From the NCBI RefSeq assembly GCF_017603825.1, contig NZ_CP072014.1, forward strand, positions 372,001 through 436,000: a stretch of DNA of 64,000 nucleotides. The letters are read 5' to 3'. Under the pieces are notes generated by a model. It searched no databases. It was not told where the DNA came from and saw only the letters and a program-made list of their open reading frames with translations. Both the position numbers and the translations under genes were made by a program. Below, one piece after another: positions 1 through 8,450 of the stretch; positions within the stretch are counted from its first letter, which is position 1, and the number at the start of each line of letters is the position of its first letter. The DNA is from Arthrobacter crystallopoietes. Its GTDB lineage: Bacteria > Actinomycetota > Actinomycetes > Actinomycetales > Micrococcaceae.

Positions 1-27
1 ATACGGTTCCCGAATTGACATACGTGT

Positions 28-750
28 GTGACCCGTGACATATTTCTCTGCGTGAACCTGTCAGACAGCTGGACAGCAGGACAGCCCATTGTCCGCGTCG
101 GTGCCGCCGAGGCCGTACTGCGCTCCCTCCGCGCCGCCATTGAAGAAGGCAAGCTCCCGGTCGGCACCAAGCTCAGCTCCGAGGCCGCGCTGGCCCAGCA
201 GTACGCCGTCAGCCGTTCCGTGATCCGCGAGGCGCTGCGGTCCTGCGCGTCCCTCGGGCTGACCGTGACGCGGACAGGCAAAGGCACCTTCGTGATCTCG
301 GACCGTGTGGCCTCGGACCTCACTCTTGGCCAGTACTCCGCCCGGGAACTGACCGAGGCCCGCCCGCACATCGAAGTTCCGGCCGCCGGGCTGGCCGCCG
401 AACGCCGGAGCGATGAGGAGCTCGCGTTCCTGCGGGACGTGGTCCAGTCGATGTGCACCGAGGATGATCCGGAAGCCTGGGTCAGCCTCGATGCCAGCTT
501 CCATTCCGCCATCGCCCGCGCCAGCGGCAACCGCGTGTTCGAGTCGGTGGTGGCCGACATCCGCGACGCACTCGCCCACCAGTCCGAGACGCTGAACATG
601 GTGGCCGGCCGCCAACAGAAATCCGATGTGGAGCACCGCCGCATCCTCGACGCCATCGAGGCGGGTTCCGCCGAGGAGGCCAGCGCCGCCATGCGCGAAC
701 ATCTGGCCGCGGTGGGCGTCGCACTGGACCGGCTGCTGAACGCCAACTGA
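28..750 (+). CDS. GntR-family (FadR subfamily) transcriptional regulator
   Basis: A 240-residue DNA-binding regulator. A winged helix-turn-helix lies at about residues 25-90, with the typical SRSVIREALRSC recognition-helix region and a GTGKGTFV-like wing (TRTGKGTFV). An all-helical FCD effector domain follows at about 100-230, with the HIEVPAAGLAAERR, DASFHSAIARASGN and EHRRILDAIEAG blocks. The frame opens after a stop at 16-18. GTG at 28 is the longest start; GTG at 52 is also possible and would suit a leaderless transcript from the TTGACA at 15-20. It lies just upstream of asparaginase, aspartase and an amino-acid permease, so I infer that it controls them. The effector is unknown and could be aspartate, asparagine or fumarate. 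Confidence 0.88.
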   Translation: MTRDIFLCVNLSDSWTAGQPIVRVGAAEAVLRSLRAAIEEGKLPVGTKLSSEAALAQQYAVSRSVIREALRSCASLGLTVTRTGKGTFVISDRVASDLTLGQYSARELTEARPHIEVPAAGLAAERRSDEELAFLRDVVQSMCTEDDPEAWVSLDASFHSAIARASGNRVFESVVADIRDALAHQSETLNMVAGRQQKSDVEHRRILDAIEAGSAEEASAAMREHLAAVGVALDRLLNAN

Positions 751-757
751 TTCACCC

Positions 758-781
758 AGGCGGTTTCCGCCTCGCTCTTTT
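758..781 (+). terminator. Short hairpin plus T-run after the FadR-type regulator
   Basis: AGGCGG (758-763), a TTT loop and CCGCCT (767-772) form a six-pair stem, followed shortly by a run of five T. It sits between the regulator stop and the asparaginase start. It could end the regulator transcript or act as a partial terminator before the catabolic genes. Confidence 0.5.
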
Positions 782-808
782 TGACCGCATTCCCAACAGA
801 AAGCTGCC

Positions 809-1819
809 ATGCTGCCCTCGATGTCCCAGGCTGAACCCGGCCAGCCCTGCGCCGTGCCCCGGCCAAACCATGTCCCGCTCGCCGAGCAGACCCGCGACGG
901 ACTGGTGGAAAGCGTCCACTATGGTTCCCTCATCGCCCTGGATTACGACGGCGGCACCCGGCTTTCTGCCGGCGACCCCCTTGCGCTGTTCTATCCGCGC
1001 TCCTCGCTCAAGCCCCTGCAGGCAGTGGCGATGGTCCGTGCCGGCCTGGATCTGCCGCCGGACCTGCTGGCCCTGGCCGCGGCGAGCCACTCGGGCTCCG
1101 GTGAGCATCAGGAAGGGGCGATGCGCATCCTCCAATTGCACGGCCTCACCGAAGCGGCGCTCGAGAATACGGTCGACCTGCCCTACGGGGATGCGGAGCG
1201 GCAGAGCTGGCTCCGCGCCGGCGGCGAAGCGTCGCAGCTGGCCCAGAACTGCTCGGGCAAACACGCCGCCATGGCGGCTACCTGCGTGATCAATGGCTGG
1301 CCGGTAGCCGGGTATCTCGATCCGGAACATCCGCTGCAGGTGGCGATTGCCGCCGTCGTTCTTGAGCTGACCGGCGAGGAATCCCCGCTGACCAGCACGG
1401 ACGGTTGCGGCACGCCGCTCTTTGCCCTGACCCTGCGCGGCATGGCCCGCGCGTTTGGACGGCTTGCCTCCGCTAGGCCGGACACGGCCGAGGCCGCCGT
1501 GGCCAACGCGATGATGGCGCACCCGGAACAGGTCGCGGGTGCCGGGCGGGATGTCACCGCGCTGATGCGGCTGGTTCCCGGTTTGCTGGCCAAGGACGGT
1601 TTTGAGGGCCTGCAGCTGGTGGGGCTCCGCGACGGCCGTGCCGTCGCCGTCAAAATTTCGGACGGCGCCGACCGCGCCCGCATGCCGGTCACCCTCCAGG
1701 CGCTGGCAGCCCTGGGCCTCGACGGCGGCCTGCTGCAAACTCTTGCCCCCGCGCCCGTCCTGGGCGGCGGACGCCCGGTGGGAGAGCTCCGCGCCATCGA
1801 TTTCAGCACCTCGAACTAA
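809..1819 (+). CDS. L-asparaginase II family protein (asparagine to aspartate and ammonia)
   Basis: A 336-residue cytoplasmic protein without a signal peptide. It has the conserved blocks of the Asparaginase_II family: VESVHYGS near residue 33, YPRSSLKPLQA at 62-72, SGKHAAM at 149-155 and DGCGTPLFAL at 198-207. It is expected to hydrolyse asparagine to aspartate, which the aspartase encoded 15 bp downstream would deaminate. ATG at 809 has only a weak ribosome site; ATG at 824 is an alternative. Bases 945-962 (Asp-Tyr-Asp-Gly-Gly-Thr-Arg region) are identical over 18 bases to the intergenic repeat at 8388-8405, so a copy of the dispersed element may lie inside this gene. Confidence 0.9.
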   Translation: MLPSMSQAEPGQPCAVPRPNHVPLAEQTRDGLVESVHYGSLIALDYDGGTRLSAGDPLALFYPRSSLKPLQAVAMVRAGLDLPPDLLALAAASHSGSGEHQEGAMRILQLHGLTEAALENTVDLPYGDAERQSWLRAGGEASQLAQNCSGKHAAMAATCVINGWPVAGYLDPEHPLQVAIAAVVLELTGEESPLTSTDGCGTPLFALTLRGMARAFGRLASARPDTAEAAVANAMMAHPEQVAGAGRDVTALMRLVPGLLAKDGFEGLQLVGLRDGRAVAVKISDGADRARMPVTLQALAALGLDGGLLQTLAPAPVLGGGRPVGELRAIDFSTSN

Positions 1820-1834
1820 GGAAAAAGGAAAACA

Positions 1835-3238
1835 GTGACAGCTTCGTCATTCCGTACCGACCACGATCTGCTGGGTTACCGGGACGTTCCCGCGGACGCC
1901 TACTGGGGCGTCCACTCCCTGCGGGCGCTGGAGAACTTCCCCATTACCGGCCAGCCGCTCTCGAGCAACGCCCACCTGGTCAAGGGCCTAGCGGCCGTCA
2001 AACTCGCAGCAGCGCGCACCAACGAAGAACTGGGCCTGCTGGACAGCGTCCGTGCCAATGCCATTGCCCAGGCCTGCCAGGAAATCATCGACGGCAAGCT
2101 GCACGAGCAGTTCGTCGTCGACGTGGTGCAGGGCGGTGCCGGTACTTCCTCGAACATGAACGCCAACGAGGTCATCGCCAACCGCGCGCTGGAAATCCTC
2201 GGCCACGCAAAGGGCGATTACTCGCAGCTGCACCCGAACGACCATGTGAACCTGAGCCAGTCCACCAACGACGTGTATCCCACTGCGGTCCGGGTGGCCA
2301 CCATCAACAGCGTGCGCAGCCTGCTGGACGCCCTGGCCACGATGGAAGAATCCTTCGCTGACAAGGCCGCGGAGTTCCGCACCGTGGTCAAGATGGGCCG
2401 CACCCAGCTGCAGGACGCCGTGCCCATGACCCTGGGCCAGGAATTCGGCACCTATGCGGTCACCGTTGGCGAAGACCGGGAACGCCTCGCCGAAGCCACG
2501 TTGCTGATCCACGAGATCAACCTCGGCGCCACCGCCATCGGCACCGGGCTGAACGCCCCGGCCGGGTACAGCGAAACGGCCTGCCGCCACCTGGCAGAAG
2601 TGACCGGCCTGCCCCTGGTTACCTCGGTGGACCTGATCGAAGCGACCCAGGACGTGGGCGCCTTCGTCCACCTCTCCGGCGTGCTCAAGCGGGTGGCCGT
2701 GAAGCTCTCCAAGATCTGCAACGATCTGCGGCTGCTCTCCTCCGGCCCGCGCGCCGGGTTCGGCGAGATCAACCTGCCGGCCGTGCAGTCCGGCTCCTCC
2801 ATCATGCCCGGCAAGATCAACCCGGTGATCCCCGAGGTAGTTAGCCAGGTAGCGTACGAGGTGGTCGGCAACGACGTCACCATCACGATGGCGGCCGAAT
2901 CCGGCCAGCTGCAGCTCAACGCGTTCGAGCCGATCATCGTGCACAGCCTGGACAAGAGCATCTCCCACCTCGAGGCCGCCTGCCGGACCCTGACCGAGCG
3001 CTGCATCCGCGGCATCACGGCCAACACCGAACGGCTCCGGCTCACCGTGCAGCAGTCCATCGGCCTGGTCACCGCCCTGAACCCGCGGCTCGGTTATGCC
3101 GCCGCAACGGCCATTGCCCAGGAAGCGCAGGCCACCGGCCGCGGCGTTGCCGAACTCGTCCTTGAGCACCAGCTGCTCACCGGCGCCGAACTCGACGAGC
3201 TGCTCTCACCCGAGCGGCTCGCCAACCTCAGCAACTAA
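1835..3238 (+). CDS. aspA: Aspartate ammonia-lyase (aspartase)
   Basis: A 467-residue member of the aspartase/fumarase superfamily, converting L-aspartate to fumarate and ammonia as a homotetramer in the cytoplasm. The superfamily signature [11 protein letters not shown] lies at about residues 320-330 and its serine is the expected catalytic base. [13 protein letters not shown] (about 101-113) and [13 protein letters not shown] (about 141-153) are the other two conserved active-site regions. Aspartase rather than fumarase is favoured by its position between asparaginase and an asparagine permease. The start is GTG preceded by the purine-rich AAAAAGGAAAA. It is 15 bp behind asparaginase, so the two are almost certainly co-transcribed. 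Confidence 0.93.
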   Translation: MTASSFRTDHDLLGYRDVPADAYWGVHSLRALENFPITGQPLSSNAHLVKGLAAVKLAAARTNEELGLLDSVRANAIAQACQEIIDGKLHEQFVVDVVQGGAGTSSNMNANEVIANRALEILGHAKGDYSQLHPNDHVNLSQSTNDVYPTAVRVATINSVRSLLDALATMEESFADKAAEFRTVVKMGRTQLQDAVPMTLGQEFGTYAVTVGEDRERLAEATLLIHEINLGATAIGTGLNAPAGYSETACRHLAEVTGLPLVTSVDLIEATQDVGAFVHLSGVLKRVAVKLSKICNDLRLLSSGPRAGFGEINLPAVQSGSSIMPGKINPVIPEVVSQVAYEVVGNDVTITMAAESGQLQLNAFEPIIVHSLDKSISHLEAACRTLTERCIRGITANTERLRLTVQQSIGLVTALNPRLGYAAATAIAQEAQATGRGVAELVLEHQLLTGAELDELLSPERLANLSN

Positions 3239-3294
3239 GTCCCCTCCCCGCAATCCGTAACAGCAATCCAAGTCCCCCATCCAGAAGGACAACT

Positions 3295-4809
3295 ATGACT
3301 CCCCCACCCCAGGGACTCCAGAACGCCAAACCCGTTCACACCGACCACCCCTCGGACACCGCGCTGCACGCCGAAGACCAGGGCTACCATAAGGGTCTCA
3401 AACCCCGGCAGATCCAGATGATCGCCATCGGCGGCGCCATCGGCACCGGCCTGTTCATGGGCGCCGGCGGCCGCTTGGCCAATGCCGGGCCGGCGCTGGT
3501 CCTGACCTACGCCGTCTGCGGCTTCTTCGCCTTCCTGATCCTCCGGGCCCTCGGCGAACTGATTATGCACCGGCCGTCGTCGGGCTCCTTTGTCTCCTAT
3601 GCCCGCGAGTTCTTCGGCGAGAAAGCGGCCTTCGCCACCGGCTGGCTGTACTGGCTCAACTGGGTCATGACGGCCATTGTGGACGTCACGGCCGTGGCGT
3701 TGTACATGAACTTCTTCGCCAAATACTGGGCGCCCATCGGCGACGTGCCGCAGTGGGTCTTCGCCCTCGGCGCCCTGGTGCTGGTGCTGGGCCTGAACCT
3801 GGTCTCCGTCAAGGTCTTCGGCGAGCTGGAATTCTGGTTCGCGCTGATCAAGGTCGTCTCCCTGGTCGCGTTCCTGCTGGTGGGCATCTACTTCGTCATC
3901 TTCGGTACTCCGCTGGAAGGCCAAGAAGTCGGCTTCAGCCTGATCTCGGGCAACGGCGGGATCTTCCCCAACGGCCTGATGCCGGCCATTGTGGTTATCC
4001 AGGGCGTGGTCTTCGCCTATGCCTCAATCGAACTCATCGGCACCGCCGCCGGCGAGACCAAGAACCCGGACAAGGTCATCCCGCGGGCCATCAACACCGT
4101 GATCCTGCGCATCGCGGTCTTCTATGTCGGTTCGCTCGTGCTGCTCTCCCTGCTGCTGCCGTACACCGCCTACAAAGCCGGCGAAAGCCCGTTCGTGACG
4201 TTCTTCGGCACCATCGGGGTGGCCGGGGTCGACGCCATCATGAACCTGGTAGTCCTCACCGCCGCACTCTCCTCGCTGAACGCCGGCCTTTACTCCACCG
4301 GCCGCATCATGCGCTCCATGTCCGTGTCCGGATCCGCCCCCAAATTCGCCGGCCGGATGAACAAGTCCGGCGTACCCTACGGCGGCATCGCCCTGACCGC
4401 CGTCGTGGCCCTGCTGGGCGTGGCGCTGAACGCGATCGTGCCGGCGAAGGCCTTCGAGATTGTTCTCAACGCCGCCGCGATCGGCATCATCAGCGCGTGG
4501 GGCATGATCATCCTGTGCCAGCTGAAGCTGGGCCACTGGGCGAAGAAGGGCCTACTCTCCCGGCCGGCATTCCGGCTCCCCGGCGCGCCGTTCACCGGCT
4601 ACCTGACACTGGCCTTCCTCGCCGCAGTGCTGGTGCTGATGGCCTTCGACTCCCCGGTAGGAACCTGGACGGTGGCCTCACTGGTCATCATCATCCCGGC
4701 GCTCATCCTGGGCTGGTACCGCTGCCGCGACAACATCTACGCGATCGCGGCTCGTCGCGAGGAGGAAGAGGCGCGGTCCCAGGCTGTGTCAGCCTCTTCC
4801 GACATCTGA
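3295..4809 (+). CDS. ansP: Amino-acid permease of the APC superfamily, probably L-asparagine permease
   Basis: A 504-residue integral membrane protein with about 12 predicted helices. The N-terminal [19 protein letters not shown]-like block is diagnostic of the amino-acid transporter family and contains the unwound helix-1 GAIGTG substrate motif. The following [18 protein letters not shown] matches AnsP/GabP-type carriers. The SD AGAAGGAC precedes ATG by six bases. It is 56 bp downstream of aspartase, on the same strand and before a strong terminator, so it is the last gene of the asparagine/aspartate operon. Asparagine as substrate is inferred from this context. Confidence 0.87.
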   Translation: MTPPPQGLQNAKPVHTDHPSDTALHAEDQGYHKGLKPRQIQMIAIGGAIGTGLFMGAGGRLANAGPALVLTYAVCGFFAFLILRALGELIMHRPSSGSFVSYAREFFGEKAAFATGWLYWLNWVMTAIVDVTAVALYMNFFAKYWAPIGDVPQWVFALGALVLVLGLNLVSVKVFGELEFWFALIKVVSLVAFLLVGIYFVIFGTPLEGQEVGFSLISGNGGIFPNGLMPAIVVIQGVVFAYASIELIGTAAGETKNPDKVIPRAINTVILRIAVFYVGSLVLLSLLLPYTAYKAGESPFVTFFGTIGVAGVDAIMNLVVLTAALSSLNAGLYSTGRIMRSMSVSGSAPKFAGRMNKSGVPYGGIALTAVVALLGVALNAIVPAKAFEIVLNAAAIGIISAWGMIILCQLKLGHWAKKGLLSRPAFRLPGAPFTGYLTLAFLAAVLVLMAFDSPVGTWTVASLVIIIPALILGWYRCRDNIYAIAARREEEEARSQAVSASSDI

Positions 4810-4830
4810 CGCCGGCCCCACCGCGGATCC

Positions 4831-4873
4831 AAGGTCCGGCAGCGGCGCCCAACCGGGCCCGCTGCCGGACCTT
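4831..4873. terminator. Strong bidirectional terminator between the asparagine operon and the metal-efflux genes
   Basis: A perfect 15-bp inverted repeat: arm 4831-4845 starts AAGGTCCGGC, arm 4859-4873 ends GCCGGACCTT. Further G/C pairing is possible inside the loop. It lies between convergent genes (permease stop 4809, CDF stop 4942), so it can serve both strands. Confidence 0.85.
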
Positions 4874-4941
4874 TGCCTTACCCGTCCTGATCGGGGGCGC
4901 CAAGGGACACGGCTGCATTTCCATATGTGCGCGCCGCCAGC

Positions 4942-5961
4942 TCAGGGGCGTTCCCGTCCCGCCGGGACAGGAGTGAGGGAAATGTACTCGACGCCCGGCA
5001 GCCCTTGCTGCAGTTTGGCTACCAGCCGGCTTTCGAGTTGGGAGTAGCCGTCGATTGTCATCGCTGCATCCAGTTGGACGGCTGCGCTGACGTTGAGCCG
5101 GTGCCCGCTCCAGCGCAGGCGCAAGTCGGGCAGCTCCTGCACGGCCTCGTCCGCCAACAGGATCCTCTCGGCGCGGTCCACGAGATCAGGATCGATGCCG
5201 TCGAGCAGCCGGCGGCCGATGTCGCGGGCCGTGCCCCAGAGCAGGATGACAATCGCGATCGTGATGATCAGCCCAACGATCGGATCCGCCAGCGGGAAAC
5301 CGAGCCAGACTCCGATCACGCCCAGGACCACGGCCAGCGACGTGAAGCCGTCCGTTCTGGCGTGGATTCCGTCCGCCACAAGGGCAGCGGACCCAATGTT
5401 GCGGCCCACTTTGATGCGGTACATCGCCACCAGTTCATTGCCTGCGAAACCAACCAGTCCGGCGGCAAGGACCCAGCCTAGGTTCTGCAGCGGCTGCGGA
5501 TTAAGGAGCCGGTCGACGGACTGCCACCCTGCGCCGAGGGCGGACAGCGCAATCATGGCCACGATGAACAGTCCCGCCAGATCCTCAGCCCGGCCGTAGC
5601 CGAAGGTATAGCGGCGGGTGGCCTTCCGGCGCCCCAGGATGAAAGCGATCCACAAAGGAATGGCGGTCAGCGCGTCTGAGAAATTATGGATGGTGTCGGC
5701 CAGCAGTGCCACGGAACCGCTGATGACGACGACGACCAGTTGCAGCAGGGCCGTGATGCCCAGTCCCACCAGGCTGATCTTGACCGCCCGGATGCCACGG
5801 ATGCTGGACTCCAGTGCATCGTCGATGGAATCGGCGGCGTCATGGCTGTGCGGCACGAAGAGATCATGGAAAAAGCCACGGATGCCGGTTGGGTGGTGAT
5901 GGCCCGGGTTTTCATGGCCATGCTGATGGCTGGCGACATCGCCAGGTGTCACGCGTGTCAT
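4942..5961 (-). CDS. Cation diffusion facilitator (CDF) metal efflux pump, probably Ni/Co/Zn
   Basis: A 339-residue inner-membrane metal/proton antiporter. The N-terminus is histidine-rich (His 12, 14, 16, 21-23, 32, 38, 40) and could buffer metal. The two transport-site motifs of CDF proteins are visible: ADTIHNFSDA in helix 2 (His92, Asp96) and ADGIHARTDG in helix 5 (His200, Asp204). A soluble C-terminal domain follows from about residue 255. ATG overlaps the stop of the upstream KmtR-like regulator by 4 bp (5958-5961), so the two are translationally coupled. The sensor's ligand set suggests that nickel or cobalt induces the pump. Confidence 0.9.
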   Translation of the reverse strand: MTRVTPGDVASHQHGHENPGHHHPTGIRGFFHDLFVPHSHDAADSIDDALESSIRGIRAVKISLVGLGITALLQLVVVVISGSVALLADTIHNFSDALTAIPLWIAFILGRRKATRRYTFGYGRAEDLAGLFIVAMIALSALGAGWQSVDRLLNPQPLQNLGWVLAAGLVGFAGNELVAMYRIKVGRNIGSAALVADGIHARTDGFTSLAVVLGVIGVWLGFPLADPIVGLIITIAIVILLWGTARDIGRRLLDGIDPDLVDRAERILLADEAVQELPDLRLRWSGHRLNVSAAVQLDAAMTIDGYSQLESRLVAKLQQGLPGVEYISLTPVPAGRERP

Positions 5962-6323
5962 GAGGCCTCCGCAGGCCTGATCCGATGATGGCGGGGCGTG
6001 TCGCCCAATGCATGCTCGGCCTGGAAGATTGCATCCGCGACGAGTTGCCGGGCGTGTTCGTTCTCGAGGCGGTAGAACACACGGGTCCCGTCCTGGCGGG
6101 TGGCGACGATGCGGGCCATCCGCAGTTTTGCCAAGTGCTGGGAGACGGCGGCCGGTGACTTGCTGACCGTTTCCGCCAGTTCGTTGACCGACAGTTCCTT
6201 ATCCCGGAGGGCGAGGATGATCCGGACCCGTGTGGCATCGGCCAGCATGGAAAACACTTCGACGGCCAGCTCGACATACTGGCTGTCCACATCAAGCCCG
6301 CATATCTGCTTATCTTCATTCAT
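5958..6323 (-). CDS. kmtR: ArsR/SmtB-family Ni(II)/Co(II)-sensing repressor, KmtR-like
   Basis: A 121-residue winged-helix repressor. The DNA-binding helix region is SKSPAAVSQHLAKLRMARIV (about 54-73). His90, Glu103, His104, His112 and His113 reproduce the metal ligands described for Mycobacterium tuberculosis KmtR (His88, Glu101, His102, His110, His111, quoted from memory) with a constant +2 offset; the motifs are EHARQLV, QAEHAL and PRHHR. This argues for nickel/cobalt sensing rather than arsenic. It is co-transcribed with the CDF pump, which it should repress when metal is low. A palindrome overlaps its own start codon, consistent with autoregulation. Confidence 0.9.
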   Translation of the reverse strand: MNEDKQICGLDVDSQYVELAVEVFSMLADATRVRIILALRDKELSVNELAETVSKSPAAVSQHLAKLRMARIVATRQDGTRVFYRLENEHARQLVADAIFQAEHALGDTPRHHRIRPAEAS

Positions 6324-6333
6324 GCGCAGATAA
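6310..6333. promoter_or_regulatory. Candidate KmtR operator
   Basis: TTATCT (6310-6315) and AGATAA (6328-6333) form an inverted repeat with a 12-base spacer in an AT-rich island. It covers the start codon of the KmtR-like gene (6323-6321) and faces the divergent MFS gene. ArsR-family repressors commonly bind such 6-12-6 palindromes. Confidence 0.6.
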
Positions 6334-6453
6334 TTGCATAGAACTTGGCTGCCCGCAATGCCCCTTCACGCCGGCAGTCGTTCCTCAGGGGGCATAATCG
6401 AAGGGTGCGGCCGCAGACCGGCCGGTGTGTCGCTGGAATCTGCGGGAGGGCCT

Positions 6454-7653
6454 TTGCGCGAGAAACTGTGGACCAGGAATTTCACGCTGGCCATCGGTAC
6501 CAACCTGTTCCTCTACATGGTTTTCTACCTGCTGATGACCTCGATGGCGCTGTACGCACTGGAACGGTTCCAGGCGGCGGACAGTGCCGCCGGCTTCGCC
6601 TCCAGCGCATTCATCGTCGGGGCCCTCGTGTCACGGTTCTTCGCCGGCATGCTGATGGATAGGGTTGGCCGGCGCCGGATCCTGGTACTGGCCCTGCTCG
6701 TATTCGTCGCCGTGTCCGTCCTGTACATCCCCGCAGGATCGCTCCAACTGCTGATCGTGCTGCGTCTCGTCCACGGTGCCACCTTCGGACTGGCCCACAC
6801 TGCCGTAACCACCGGCGCGCAGGCCCTGATCCCACAGGCCCGGCGCAGTGAGGGCACCGGCTATTTCGCTTCTTCGACGACCATCGCCACCGCCCTGGGT
6901 CCGTTCCTGGCCGTGCTGCTCGCCGACGGAGCGGATTTCGAGGCCGTGTTCTGGTTCAGCGCCGGCTGCTCGGCGGCAGCCTTCGCCGTCGCCCTTGCCC
7001 TGCGTCTGCCCGAGAACGACGACGATGGCGCCATTGATGCAGAACCGGAACCGGAGGGGCGGGCAGTCCGCATGCTGGCCGCCGTCATCGAACCACGGGC
7101 TCTGCCGCTGGCCAGCATCGTGCTGGTGGCGGGGCTGGCATACTCGGGCGTGCTGTCCTTCCTGACCTCGTATGCCGCATCAAGCGGTGAGCCCTCGTCT
7201 GCCGCCCTGTATTTTCTGGTTTTCGCCGCCGCGGTACTGGTTTCGCGGCTGTGCGTGGGGCGGCTGCATGACCGCAGGGGCGACAACGTTGTCATGTATC
7301 CGGCACTGCTGATCTTCGCGATCGGGCTCGCCATGCTGGCCGCCGGTTCCTCGCCGGCCACGGTGACCGCGGCCGGGATCCTGACGGGGCTCGGCTTCGG
7401 CACCTTGGTCCCCTGCAGCCAGGCGATCGTGGTCAACGCTGTGCCGGCGCGGCGGCTGGGCACGGCCATCGCCACCTACTACCTGATGTTCGACGTCGGC
7501 ACAGGTTTCGGCCCGGTACTGCTGGGCCTCCTGGTACCGTTCGCCGGCTATCAGGGCATGTATGTGGCCACGGGTGTCATCATGGTCGCCTGCATCGGGC
7601 TGTACTTCGCAGTGCACGGCCGCAGGGCTCTGAGTGAAACGACGCGCGTGTAG
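6454..7653 (+). CDS. Major facilitator superfamily transporter, drug/arabinose-efflux type
   Basis: A 12-helix MFS permease of about 399 residues. The loop-2/3 signature appears as GMLMDRVGRRRIL, and the two halves are joined by an acidic loop (ENDDDGAIDAEPE). I chose TTG at 6454 because GGGAGGG lies just before it and the first helix follows directly; GTG at 6427 and ATG at 6334 are possible, but their extra residues look non-coding and the ATG falls next to the regulator's operator. It is divergent from the KmtR-like gene and might share its control. The substrate cannot be read from the sequence. Confidence 0.8.
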   Translation: MREKLWTRNFTLAIGTNLFLYMVFYLLMTSMALYALERFQAADSAAGFASSAFIVGALVSRFFAGMLMDRVGRRRILVLALLVFVAVSVLYIPAGSLQLLIVLRLVHGATFGLAHTAVTTGAQALIPQARRSEGTGYFASSTTIATALGPFLAVLLADGADFEAVFWFSAGCSAAAFAVALALRLPENDDDGAIDAEPEPEGRAVRMLAAVIEPRALPLASIVLVAGLAYSGVLSFLTSYAASSGEPSSAALYFLVFAAAVLVSRLCVGRLHDRRGDNVVMYPALLIFAIGLAMLAAGSSPATVTAAGILTGLGFGTLVPCSQAIVVNAVPARRLGTAIATYYLMFDVGTGFGPVLLGLLVPFAGYQGMYVATGVIMVACIGLYFAVHGRRALSETTRV

Positions 7654-7721
7654 CAGCCTCTCCGTTCGCTGATTGCATGAGTCGTTCTCCCTGACAGTGG
7701 CGCGGCGTAAAGTCTGAAGAC

Positions 7722-8375
7722 ATGAGCGAACATGCTGGCCATAACCATGGCGATACGGAAGTACCGGACGATTTTTGGGAATCCTTCTACGCCGAACGGG
7801 ACCAGATCTGGAGCGGCAACCCGAACGCGATGCTGGTCCGCGAGGCCTCGGACCTGCAGCCAGGCAAGGCCTTGGAGCTGGGCTGCGGAGAAGGCGCGGA
7901 TGCCATTTGGCTGGCCGCCCGGGGCTGGCAGGTTACCGGCGTCGACGTCTCCGCACTGGCACTCGAGCGGGCGGCGAAACATGCCGAGGACGCCGGAGTG
8001 GCGGAGCAGATCCTGTGGCTGAAGCGGGATCTGTCCAGTTGGGAGCCGGAGGCCCAGTACGACCTGGTTTCGGCGCAGTTCCTGCATTCACCGATCGAAT
8101 TGCCGCGTAACAGCATTCTCGCTGCGGCGGCCCGTGCGGTGGCGCCCGGCGGCGCCTTGCTGGTGGTCGGCCACGAATCCTTCCCGTCCTGGTCCAAGCA
8201 CCCCGAACCCCACGAACCGCTGCCCACTGCCGCGGAGCTTGCAGTGGAACTCGGGCTCAAGGCCCCGGACTGGTCGCTGGAAACGGTTGACTCGGTGGTC
8301 CGCGACATCACCGGGCCGGAGGGACAGATCGGCACGCTGACCGACAGCGTCCTGCTGGCCCGCCGCACCGGATAA
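7722..8375 (+). CDS. Class I SAM-dependent methyltransferase (TehB-like group)
   Basis: A 217-residue Rossmann-fold methyltransferase. Motif I is ALELGCGEGADA (about residues 49-60), followed by the acidic end of strand 2 in VTGVDVSALAL (about 71-81) and the motif-IV-like QYDLVSAQFLHSP. The N-terminus has a short His-containing stretch (HAGHNHGD) and the DDFWESFYAERDQIWSGNPN block found in small cytosolic methyltransferases of the tellurite/thiopurine type. The substrate is unknown. It follows the metal-efflux and MFS genes on its own and ends in a hairpin. Confidence 0.8.
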   Translation: MSEHAGHNHGDTEVPDDFWESFYAERDQIWSGNPNAMLVREASDLQPGKALELGCGEGADAIWLAARGWQVTGVDVSALALERAAKHAEDAGVAEQILWLKRDLSSWEPEAQYDLVSAQFLHSPIELPRNSILAAAARAVAPGGALLVVGHESFPSWSKHPEPHEPLPTAAELAVELGLKAPDWSLETVDSVVRDITGPEGQIGTLTDSVLLARRTG

Positions 8376-8387
8376 AACACCTGATTA

Positions 8388-8432
8388 ACGACGGCGGCAC
8401 CCGGCCAGGTTCTTAGCCTTGGCCGGGTGCCG
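8388..8432. terminator. Hairpin terminator built from the ACGACGGCGG dispersed repeat
   Basis: The sequence opens with the repeat core ACGACGGCGGCACCCGGC (8388-8405). CGGCACCCGGCCAGG (8395-8409) pairs with CCTTGGCCGGGTGCCG (8417-8432) with one bulged T. It sits between two convergent stops (8375 and 8451). The first 18 bases are identical to bases 945-962 inside the asparaginase gene. Confidence 0.8.
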
Positions 8433-8450
8433 CTCATCAGTTACTGAGGC

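Noticed and set aside
6334-6453. ATG at 6334 as the start of the MFS gene
   Set aside because: It lies beside the KmtR operator, has no ribosome site, and the extra 40 residues do not resemble a transporter N-terminus. TTG at 6454 has GGGAGGG before it.
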